The notes beneath the pieces are model-generated. The model worked only from the letters and a program-made list of their open reading frames with translations, was not told the origin of the DNA and searched no databases. From an uncultured Alistipes sp. (GTDB lineage: Bacteria; Bacteroidota; Bacteroidia; Bacteroidales; Rikenellaceae), in the NCBI GenBank assembly GCA_944321755.1, contig CALUMM010000006.1:1-62932 (forward strand): 62,932 nucleotides of DNA, given 5' to 3'. The stretch's first letter is position 1, and each line of letters opens with the position of its first letter. Positions 36,985 through 44,555 of the stretch are shown in pieces. A program made the position numbers and the translations under genes.

Positions 36985-39152
36985 TTTTCCCTTTTGTAAA
37001 TCAGGACCGCCAGATCGTATTGCCCGAGGGTTACCTCTCCGCCGTCGGACGATACGCGGGCCTTGCCCAGCGTCGCGGATTCGACGAACCGATACCCCGG
37101 CACTTCGATCCCGCAACTCACGGGGTCTCCCGCTTCGGTTCGGGTCGCCACGATGGCCATGCCGTCGCCGTTCGTGTAGGCTCGGGCCTCGATCCCCGTC
37201 GCCGAGAGTGTGAAACCCTCCACGTCGCGGTACGTGCCGACCAGCAGCAGATCCTCGTACCGCTTCTTGATGTCGTTTACCTGTGCCAGATAGGCCTGGT
37301 AGTGCGGGGTCTTGTCGATCAGGTCGCGGCAGCGGTAGATCTCGATGTCGTTGCGCAGCCCCTTGAGCAGCGTGTTGTTTACCCGGCGTTCGATGTCCGT
37401 GTCGTCACGGATCTCGCGGTCGGAGATGATGATCTCGGGGAAGGTGTAGCGGAACCAGTCGATGAAACTGTACTTCCCGGCCGTCACCTGGTAGATGTGG
37501 ATGTAGTCGCAGTATTGGGCGGTCACGTCGGTGAGCCACTCGGTTCCGAGGGCGAACTCCGGATCGAAACTGACGTTGCGGTTGCGGATCATCTTCAGCA
37601 CCTCGGCCTTGTCGGCGATGACGCGGACGTTCGGAACCGGGAATTCACGGCTGAGGTCCCAGTTCGAGGCCCGTTCGCCGTATCCGAGCTGGTCGTAGAA
37701 GACGCTGTTGGCCCCGTATTCGCGGGCGCGGTCGGCCCATTCGAGGAGCATCTTGCGCCAGATGTCGGAACGGGTGTCGGCAATGACGAACGTCCGGGCG
37801 TTGTAGTCGCCGAGGAAGGTCCCCTGCCCGGTGAAGCGGTATTGCTCGGTAAACTCCGCACCCGTATTGTCGCGGTAGCAGATCTCCTTGCCGACGCCGC
37901 TTTTGTAGAATTCGCTCTCGCGGTCGATCAGTTTGCCGTTGAAGTAGAGGAGCACTTTTCCGCCGTCCTTCTTGAATTCGGCGATGGCCTTCCGCCACCC
38001 CTCGTCACCGCCCTGGGCCGGATCGGCGTTGTAGTGGGGATTGCCGTGGTCCATGCCCGTCTCCCACCATCCGAAGGTGAAGGCGGCATCGGCCCCGACG
38101 CTCTCCCCGACGCTCTTGATGCGTCCGGGCAGGTCGGTGTACTTGAAGAGCAGCTCCCCGTACTGGTGGCGGAAGATAATGCGCTGCCAGCTCCGCATCT
38201 TCTTCACCCACAGGGGGGCGTCGCGGTGATCCCACCAGGTGTCGGCCCAGCGGCGGTAGAGTCTCGAAGTCTGGTGCCACGTACCCGTGTAGGGGGCGAT
38301 GACGTTGGCGTCGCAGCTCCAGCGTTCCCCCGCAAAGCAGTGGGGGTATTTGTAGAATCCCGACTCCAGCCGGGTGAAGTTTCCCTCCCCGTCGGGATAG
38401 AGGCGCAGTCCGTGCCCCGTGTCCTGGAACAGCGGATCGTGGCTTCCGAAGTAGAGTCCTTCACGCTCGCCGACATAGGCGAAACAGTTCGAGGCCATGC
38501 AGCCTCCGGTCCCGCCCGTCACGGTCCGCATGGGGTATTTGGCGTCCATCTGTCGGAACTTCTGCGCCGGGGTCTTGTAGGGCGAGGAGTTGCTGTTGCG
38601 CAGGATGATGCCCTTCGGATCGTCGTAGAGCTGCCCGCCGGTGTGGGTAAGCAGCAGTTTGTGGCCCTCCGGGAGCGGCATGTTCCCCACGAGCGGGTAG
38701 TGGAATTCGCGGACGATCGTATGGGGCTCGTTGTTCTCGATCGTCGAGGCGCAGCGGATGAGATCCCCTTCGAGCGTGAGGTCGAGGCGGAGCCGCATGT
38801 GGAGCGTCACCTCCTCCCGGGTACTGAAATCCGTGGCCTTCAGTTCGTCGTAGGTGAGCGTGATCGTCTTGCCGTCGGAGGAGACGTGCGGGGTCTGGCG
38901 CTCCGGGAGGACTTCGATCTCCTTGGCCTTCCGGGTGTCGTAGTAGAGTCTCCAGAGGAAGTCGTTGCCGGCGTAGTCGCGCCCGGTCTCCAGATTCTTG
39001 AGGCTGACCAGGCGACCGTCCTTGTCGATCGAGATCTGCAGCTTGTCGTTGCGGAGGGTCTGGGGCTTCGGTGCCGCGAAGAGGCTCGTGGCACTCAGCA
39101 GCAGCAACGGAACCATCAGGAGGCGGAGAAGGGTGATCGGGTTGTTTTTCAT
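36981..39152 (-). CDS. DUF6259-like exported putative glycosidase
   Basis: A 723-residue exported protein (signal ending SLFAA). It resembles the DUF6259 group: an N-terminal beta-sandwich (about 30-270; NDKLQISIDKDGRL, ENNEPHTIVREFHYPL), then a barrel (about 300-600) with FTFGWWETGMDHGNPHY, KVLLYFNGKLIDRES and NSVFYDQLGYG, and a C-terminal beta domain. D in FYDQLG is a candidate nucleophile by analogy with alpha-glycosidase clans. No enzyme activity can be assigned from sequence. It is the first enzyme gene after SusD2, separated by a long hairpin, and overlaps the mutarotase-like gene by four bases. Confidence 0.65.
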   Translation of the reverse strand: MKNNPITLLRLLMVPLLLLSATSLFAAPKPQTLRNDKLQISIDKDGRLVSLKNLETGRDYAGNDFLWRLYYDTRKAKEIEVLPERQTPHVSSDGKTITLTYDELKATDFSTREEVTLHMRLRLDLTLEGDLIRCASTIENNEPHTIVREFHYPLVGNMPLPEGHKLLLTHTGGQLYDDPKGIILRNSNSSPYKTPAQKFRQMDAKYPMRTVTGGTGGCMASNCFAYVGEREGLYFGSHDPLFQDTGHGLRLYPDGEGNFTRLESGFYKYPHCFAGERWSCDANVIAPYTGTWHQTSRLYRRWADTWWDHRDAPLWVKKMRSWQRIIFRHQYGELLFKYTDLPGRIKSVGESVGADAAFTFGWWETGMDHGNPHYNADPAQGGDEGWRKAIAEFKKDGGKVLLYFNGKLIDRESEFYKSGVGKEICYRDNTGAEFTEQYRFTGQGTFLGDYNARTFVIADTRSDIWRKMLLEWADRAREYGANSVFYDQLGYGERASNWDLSREFPVPNVRVIADKAEVLKMIRNRNVSFDPEFALGTEWLTDVTAQYCDYIHIYQVTAGKYSFIDWFRYTFPEIIISDREIRDDTDIERRVNNTLLKGLRNDIEIYRCRDLIDKTPHYQAYLAQVNDIKKRYEDLLLVGTYRDVEGFTLSATGIEARAYTNGDGMAIVATRTEAGDPVSCGIEVPGYRFVESATLGKARVSSDGGEVTLGQYDLAVLIYKREK

Positions 39153-39188
39153 GGTCGTAGGTTATTGGGTTGGAGGTTGGTGTCGGAA

Positions 39189-39224
39189 AGGGCCGGGTCG
39201 ATTCATGCAAATCGGCCCGGCCCT
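39189..39224 (-). promoter_or_regulatory. Long intergenic hairpin after susD2
   Basis: Arms of 15 bases, AGGGCCGGGTCGATT (39189-39203) and AATCGGCCCGGCCCT (39210-39224), pair with one wobble around a 6-base loop. On the minus strand the stem is followed by only TTTCC, so it may be a partial terminator or an mRNA 3' stabiliser that lowers expression of the genes after SusCD. Confidence 0.65.
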
Positions 39225-39237
39225 GACTGGAAGCGGA

Positions 39238-41145
39238 TCAATATTCCGGATTGTTCTCCGTGATGTTCTTCATGACCTGCATGGTCGTGGTCGGAATGGG
39301 CCATAGGTAGCTCTTCGGGGCCTTGAACTTGCATTCGGCGAGCACTTGCGCATACATGTTGTTGCGGAAGAAGTTGGGGTCACCCTTGGCGACGTCGGCC
39401 ATGAAATCCACACATCCGTCCTCGTCGACCTGCGGTACGGCGCCGTGGAACCACATGCCGTCGTCGATGTAGGCGCGCTGGAGCTTCTCATCCTTCTTGG
39501 GGAGCCCGATCCAGGGGCGGTTGAGCACCTTCTCGGCGATGCGCCAGCGCCAGAGGTCGTAGAGGCGCAGGTTCTCGAAGGCGAACTCCATGCGGCGCTC
39601 GAAGCGGAGGATCGTCCGCAACCGGGCCTGATCGCGCTCGGTGATGGCCGGATAGTCGGAGGTGGCCGTCACGTCGACCTTGTAGGCCCGGGCACGGACC
39701 TGGTTCATGGCGTTGAGCACCGAATCGTCGATCTCGTTGAGCTCGATTTTCGCCTCGGCGTACATGAGCAGCACGTCGGCATAGCGCAGAATCAGCTTGT
39801 CGTTTTCGGCCTCGAAGGGCGAGAGCCAGTCTTCATCGACGTGTTTCTTGAGGACCAGACCGTTGTAGGAGGCGTACTGGTTCGAGCTGCCGGCGATTTT
39901 GTACGACCGCGAGTCGTTGTTGGTGACCATGCCCCCTTCGCGGGCGCTGTAGACCTCGGTCACATCGAAATGGGGATCGAAGACGACGCCCAGGTGCTGC
40001 GTTCCGTGCTCCACGATGGTGTAGGTGCAGCGGGGGTCGCGGTGCTCGAAGGGCTTGTGGGGGTCGTAAACCGTCGATTCGTCGATGGGTTTGCCCTGGT
40101 CGTCGAGGAAGGAGCAGAGCAGGTACCACGAGGGCAGGCAGGTCGTGCAGGTCGGAGCGCCCGACAGACGCGGCAGCTTGGCCGTGGTGGCTCCTCCGTA
40201 GAGATATTGGTACTTCGAGTTGTTCGAAAGGGCCTTCGAGCGCGGGATGACGAAGATCCCCTCGGGGGAGTGCTTCGTGGACATGCGGAAGAGCTCTCCG
40301 AAGTCCGAGTGAAGCGAGTAGGCGTTCAGGGAGATGCACATCGCTGCGGCATCGCGGGCCTGTTCGAAGAGCCGTTTGGCCTCGGCCTCATCGGCATCGC
40401 CGAATCCGTGTCCCCGTCCGTTCGCGTCCAGCTCGATGGTATCCCACTTGCGGATGGATGCGAAGTGCAGGGCGTAGCGGGCCTTCATGCCGTAGACGGC
40501 CCCTTGCGTGGCGCGCTCTACCTCGCCGCCGCCGTATGAGACGGGCAGCAGGGGCGCGATTTCGTCGAACTCCCGGAGCATGTCGTCGACCACCTCCCAC
40601 ATGTCCGTGCGGGTCAGCTCATAGGCAGCCTGGCGTCCGGCTTCGGAGTCCATGTCCATATCCTCGGGTACGACCACCGGATCGCCGAAATGCACCATGA
40701 TCCGGCAGTAGAAGCAGGCCCGGTAGAAGCGGGCACAGGCGATGATGCGGTTGTACCGCTCGGGATCCATCTCGCCTTCGAGTTTCTTGATCTCGGTGAT
40801 GATCTTGTTGCAGCGGTTGATGCCCGTGTAGGTGATGTCCCACATGCGGACGGCGAGCGGATAGGTGCCGTCCACGCCGTCGATGAGGAACCGGCCCGGA
40901 GCGCTTCGGTTCTGTCCGTCATCGGTCAGCATGTCGAGTTCGGTCTGTTCGTTGGAGGTCCATTCGTTCCGCTCCATGGGCCAGTAGCTGTGGTGGAGCA
41001 GGGCGTTGAGGTTCAGTTCGAACTGCTCGGGGGTTTGGAACCACGAACCGCTGGCTGCCGAATCCTTGGGTGAGAGATCCAGATCGCTGCACGAGAAGAG
41101 CAGACTTCCGGCCAGGGCGAAGATTGCGCATTTGAAGGTTTTCAT
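39238..41145 (-). CDS. SusD-family outer membrane lipoprotein (PUL2)
   Basis: A 635-residue SusD/RagB protein with lipoprotein signal LLFSCSDLDLSPKDSA. Family features: YTGINRCNKIITEIKKL, ARFYRACFYCRIMVHFGDPVVV, KLILRYADVLLMYAEAKIELNE and RFERRMEFAFENLRLYDLWRW. It pairs with the SusC encoded 24 bases upstream (41170-44289). It is only distantly like the PUL1 SusD, so the two loci handle different glycans. Confidence 0.95.
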   Translation of the reverse strand: MKTFKCAIFALAGSLLFSCSDLDLSPKDSAASGSWFQTPEQFELNLNALLHHSYWPMERNEWTSNEQTELDMLTDDGQNRSAPGRFLIDGVDGTYPLAVRMWDITYTGINRCNKIITEIKKLEGEMDPERYNRIIACARFYRACFYCRIMVHFGDPVVVPEDMDMDSEAGRQAAYELTRTDMWEVVDDMLREFDEIAPLLPVSYGGGEVERATQGAVYGMKARYALHFASIRKWDTIELDANGRGHGFGDADEAEAKRLFEQARDAAAMCISLNAYSLHSDFGELFRMSTKHSPEGIFVIPRSKALSNNSKYQYLYGGATTAKLPRLSGAPTCTTCLPSWYLLCSFLDDQGKPIDESTVYDPHKPFEHRDPRCTYTIVEHGTQHLGVVFDPHFDVTEVYSAREGGMVTNNDSRSYKIAGSSNQYASYNGLVLKKHVDEDWLSPFEAENDKLILRYADVLLMYAEAKIELNEIDDSVLNAMNQVRARAYKVDVTATSDYPAITERDQARLRTILRFERRMEFAFENLRLYDLWRWRIAEKVLNRPWIGLPKKDEKLQRAYIDDGMWFHGAVPQVDEDGCVDFMADVAKGDPNFFRNNMYAQVLAECKFKAPKSYLWPIPTTTMQVMKNITENNPEY

Positions 41146-41169
41146 ATCTTTTCGTTCTTTGATCCGATG

Positions 41170-44100
41170 TTAGAATTTGAGTTGTGCCGAGAAGAGCACC
41201 GATTTGGTAATCGGGTATCCGGTGGTTCCGACCTCGGGGTCCCAGCCTTCGGGGAAGTGGCTGTAGGTGAAGAAGTCGGTGAGCGTCACGGCAAAGCGCA
41301 GGCTCTTGACGTGCACCCGGTTCATCCATTTCTGGGGCAGGGTGTATCCCAGCGAGATGTTCTTGACGCGGAAGTAGGAACCGTCGAAGATCCAGAAGTC
41401 GGAGATCGCATAGTTGTTGTTGGCGCTGTTCCACGAATAGCGCGGGTATTTGGCGTGTTGGTTCTGCTCGATGGTGTTCTTGCGGCTCCAGGAGTTCCCC
41501 CCCCCGACGATCGTCGGGACGTTATACCACTGCGAGCGCAGCGGCTGCACCATCTCGTCCGTGAGGTAGGAGTTGCGCTTGCCGACACCCTGGAATGTCA
41601 GGTTGAAGTCGATGCCGCGCCAAGCCAGATCGATCGTGCCGCCGTAGTTGAAGTGCGGGAGCGAGGAGCCGAGGACCGTGCGGTCGTATTCGGCGTTGAT
41701 GAGCGGGCTGTTCGGGTCGGCATCCGCAAGGTTGCGGTAGTGCAGGTCGCCGGGGTAGACGGCTCCTGTGGTTGCCGAATTGTCGACTTCGGCCTGAGTC
41801 TGGTAGATCCCTTCGCAGACGTATCCGTACCACGACTGGTATTCGTCGCCTTCACGGATGATCTTGCCGCCGGAGATGACCTCCTTGTTCCCGATGTATC
41901 CCATGGTCGAGACGTCGTCCGAGAGGTTGAACGTAACCCCATAGCTGAAGTCGCCGATGTTGTCGCGCCAGCCGAGGGTTACCTCCCAGCCCTTGGTGTT
42001 CATGTCGCCGATGTTGTCATAGGGGTCGGAGAGACCCATGATCGGGGCGATGGGGACCTGCAGGAGCATGTCGCGGGTCTTTTTGTAGTACCAGTCGGCG
42101 GTGACGGAGAGCCGGTTGTTGAGCATCGTCAGGTCGAGACCCACGTCGACGGTCGAGGTGGTTTCCCAGGTGATGTCGGAGACGATGGCTGCGGCCTGCG
42201 CATAACCCGAGAGGGCCGTTACCGTGGAGCCGGTGTAACCGACGACGTTGTTGTTGGCCAGAACGGCCTGGTAGGGGTAGTAACCCTGGATGCGCTCGTT
42301 ACCCAGTTCTCCGTAGGAGAGGCGCAGCTTGCCGTGATCGAGCACCTTGCGGAGTCCCTCCATGAAGCGCTCCTGGGTGAAGACCCATCCTGCCGATGCC
42401 GAGAGGAACGTACCCCAGCGGCAGTCGGGTGCGAAACGCGAGGATCCGTCGCGGCGGATATTGCCCTGAATGTAGTATTTCGAACGGTAGTTGTACATCA
42501 GTCGGCCGAAGTAGGATCGGCGGGCCAGTTCGTTGACGTTCTGCGAGTTGGCCGTAACGTCTTCGCTGCCTCCGGCGCTCAGGTCGGGGATCAGCGAGTG
42601 TGCGAACGAGGATTTTTTGGCGACGATCGCCCCCTCCTGATACCAGTAGTTCTCGTAACCGATCATGGCGCTGAGGTTGTGGTTCTGGCCGAAGGTGTGC
42701 TGGTAGTTGGCATAGACCTGGGTGGTGTGCGAGAAGGTATCGCCGCGGGTCTCTTCGAGGGTGGTGGTTTTGGCGTCGGAGATGTACTTCGTACTGGTAA
42801 GGCTCTCCTCCTGGTAGCTGAAGTAGGAGGTCTGGCGCTGGAAATCCTTGATCTTCGTGTAGGAGAACTGCGGTGCGAAGATTCCGGTGACGGTCAGCCC
42901 CTTGACGGGCATGATGTCGATCTGGAACTTGGCATTGGCCAGATACTTGTCGGTCTCCTTCTCACCTCCGGACATCAGGGCGGCATACTTGTTCGTGCCG
43001 TCCTTGCCCGGGGCGTAGCGACCGTCGCTCCAGACGGCCTGGTAGATGGGCGGGATGTAGCGCATGATGCTCGACGGCGAGGTGTGGGGGTTGAGTTGGT
43101 CGACGTAGCGCAGCGACAGGTCGGCCGAGGCATTCATCCATTTGAAGACCTTGATGTCGTTGTTCAGCCGGGCGGTGTAGCGTTGCCAGTTGAGGTTCTT
43201 GCGGAAGAGCCCGTCGACGTCGTCGTAGCCCAGGCTCAGCACCGAACTGATCTTCTCACCGCCGGCCTGAATCGTCAGGCTGTGCGACTGTCGGACACCC
43301 TTGTCCTTGAGCATCAGGTCCATCCAGTCGACATTCGGGTAGAGGTCGGGATTCTCCCGGTTGAGGATCCAGTAGTTTTCGATCATCTCCCGCGAATACT
43401 CCTGATACCAGCCGCCCGAAGGAAGGTCGTTGTAACGGAGTTCGTTGACGGCGGCCATGTAGTCGGTGGCATTCATGTATTCGGGGGTCTGGGACTGGTA
43501 GTCGATGCCGAGCGTATAATTATAGGTAACGCTGGCTCCGGTTTTTCCGGCGCGCTTGGTGGTGATGAGGATGACGCCGGCGGCGGCCTGCGAACCGTAG
43601 ATCGAAGCCGAAGCCGCATCCTTCAGGACGGTGATATTCTCGATGTCGTTGGGGTTCACGTCGTCGATGGACCCGGCCACGCCGTCGATCAGCACATAGG
43701 GATCCGAGGCGCCTTCGGTCATGGAGGTGATACCGCGGATTCGGATCGTGGCCGAACCTCCGGGAGCGGAGTTCGTGCGGGTGACGGTCACGCCGGGCAT
43801 GGCGCCCTGGAGGGCCTGTGAGAGCGTCTGGGTCTGGCGGTTGAGGATGGTTTCGCCGCCCACGGAGGAGAGGGCTCCGGTGAGGTCCTTTTTACGGACT
43901 GTGCCGTATCCCACGACCACGACTTCATCCATGGCCGTACTCTCTTCTGACAGCACGATATCGAACGTCGTGCGGCTTCCGATAAGGATCGTCTGGCTCT
44001 TGTATCCGAGGTAGGAGACGAGCAGCGACGCATCGGCCGCGGGCTTTTGGGCCATGGCGAAGGAGAAATTGCCCTGGGCGTCGGAGGTTACGCCCCGCTG

Positions 44101-44289
44101 GGTTCCGGCAAGGATGATGGTTGCTCCCGGAATCGGTTCGCCCTTTTCGGTCTTGACGCTTCCCTGCAGGGTGAAGTTCTGGGCCGAAGCGTACGATGGT
44201 GCAAATACGATCGCTGCCAGAAGCGCGCAGAAAGCAGCGATTGTCCGAAAATCGCACTTTCTTTGAAATTCATCGTAACTTTTTTTCAT
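41170..44289 (-). CDS. SusC-family TonB-dependent transporter (PUL2)
   Basis: A 1,039-residue SusC/RagA protein. I start at MKKSYDEF (ATG complement 44287-44289); the signal region ends YASAQ. A carboxypeptidase-regulatory-like domain (LQGSVKTEKGEPIPGATI), the DEVVVVGYGTVRKKD box, a plug (QAAAGVILITTKRAGK) and a long barrel follow, ending in a typical AQLKF. It carries a run of nine G (C at 41497-41505) that reads in frame as IVGGGNSW. Transcription starts from a promoter at 44382-44411 with a candidate GntR operator across the start site. Confidence 0.95.
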   Translation of the reverse strand: MKKSYDEFQRKCDFRTIAAFCALLAAIVFAPSYASAQNFTLQGSVKTEKGEPIPGATIILAGTQRGVTSDAQGNFSFAMAQKPAADASLLVSYLGYKSQTILIGSRTTFDIVLSEESTAMDEVVVVGYGTVRKKDLTGALSSVGGETILNRQTQTLSQALQGAMPGVTVTRTNSAPGGSATIRIRGITSMTEGASDPYVLIDGVAGSIDDVNPNDIENITVLKDAASASIYGSQAAAGVILITTKRAGKTGASVTYNYTLGIDYQSQTPEYMNATDYMAAVNELRYNDLPSGGWYQEYSREMIENYWILNRENPDLYPNVDWMDLMLKDKGVRQSHSLTIQAGGEKISSVLSLGYDDVDGLFRKNLNWQRYTARLNNDIKVFKWMNASADLSLRYVDQLNPHTSPSSIMRYIPPIYQAVWSDGRYAPGKDGTNKYAALMSGGEKETDKYLANAKFQIDIMPVKGLTVTGIFAPQFSYTKIKDFQRQTSYFSYQEESLTSTKYISDAKTTTLEETRGDTFSHTTQVYANYQHTFGQNHNLSAMIGYENYWYQEGAIVAKKSSFAHSLIPDLSAGGSEDVTANSQNVNELARRSYFGRLMYNYRSKYYIQGNIRRDGSSRFAPDCRWGTFLSASAGWVFTQERFMEGLRKVLDHGKLRLSYGELGNERIQGYYPYQAVLANNNVVGYTGSTVTALSGYAQAAAIVSDITWETTSTVDVGLDLTMLNNRLSVTADWYYKKTRDMLLQVPIAPIMGLSDPYDNIGDMNTKGWEVTLGWRDNIGDFSYGVTFNLSDDVSTMGYIGNKEVISGGKIIREGDEYQSWYGYVCEGIYQTQAEVDNSATTGAVYPGDLHYRNLADADPNSPLINAEYDRTVLGSSLPHFNYGGTIDLAWRGIDFNLTFQGVGKRNSYLTDEMVQPLRSQWYNVPTIVGGGNSWSRKNTIEQNQHAKYPRYSWNSANNNYAISDFWIFDGSYFRVKNISLGYTLPQKWMNRVHVKSLRFAVTLTDFFTYSHFPEGWDPEVGTTGYPITKSVLFSAQLKF

Positions 44290-44306
44290 CTTTTTAGAAT
44301 TAGTAG

Positions 44307-44314
44307 TATATTTG
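44307..44314 (+). promoter_or_regulatory. -7 element TATATTTG of the DUF5689/EEP operon
   Basis: Same octamer as the promoter at 28846-28853. No TTG stands at the ideal distance upstream (TTT instead), so strength is uncertain. The predicted leader to the ATG at 44556 would be about 235 bases. Confidence 0.5.
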
Positions 44315-44322
44315 CATCGTAC

Positions 44323-44340
44323 ACCACACCACACAACACA
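44323..44340 (+). promoter_or_regulatory. Candidate GntR operator, copy 2
   Basis: ACCACACCACACAACACA, 16 of 18 bases identical to the copy at 28855-28872 and likewise just downstream of a TATATTTG element. Confidence 0.6.
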
Positions 44341-44362
44341 TAGGGCACGTATAAGATAGAAT

Positions 44363-44380
44363 AGTGTGGTTTAGTGTGGT
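44363..44380 (-). promoter_or_regulatory. Candidate GntR operator, copy 3
   Basis: On the minus strand ACCACACTAAACCACACT, a clean direct repeat of ACCACACT with a two-base spacer, begins one base after the -7 of the susC2 promoter. It is the most regular copy and may be closest to the consensus. Confidence 0.65.
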
Positions 44381-44381
44381 A

Positions 44382-44411
44382 CAAAAATAAAAGTAATATT
44401 TGACATTCCAA
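44382..44411 (-). promoter_or_regulatory. Promoter of the susC2 operon (TTG-N19-TATTTTTG)
   Basis: On the minus strand TTG (44409-44411) and TATTTTTG (44382-44389) are separated by 19 bases. The TTGGAATGTC stretch matches the promoter at 28824 exactly. Confidence 0.8.
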
Positions 44412-44555
44412 AGAAAAGCGGCTGTTTTTTGAAAAATTTCGGCGAATGTCATGCAAATGTAACGTTTTGGGGCGGTGTTTCGGAGCGGGCGAGCCATCGA
44501 GCCGGGATTCCGGGCCCGAATCGAGTAATTTCAAATGAACCTTTATTACGCACCT

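Larger units (their letters stand above)
44290..44555. promoter_or_regulatory. Divergent control region of PUL2
   Basis: 266 bases separating susC2 from the DUF5689-type lipoprotein gene. Two promoters point outward (44307-44314 plus strand; 44382-44411 minus strand), each with its own copy of the 18-base box. The remaining 160 bases toward the lipoprotein gene would form its 5' leader. Confidence 0.7.

Noticed and set aside
41497-41505. Nine-G run in susC2 as a possible frameshift
   Set aside because: The gene reads through it in frame as IVGGGNSW with conserved barrel sequence on both sides.
41167-43821. An 884-codon plus-strand open frame opposite susC2
   Set aside because: Antisense shadow of a full-length TonB-dependent transporter.
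44321-44380. CACCACA-rich stretch as a microsatellite or CRISPR-like repeat
   Set aside because: The copies sit at fixed positions relative to promoters and recur at 28855, so operator sites explain them better; no spacer array exists.
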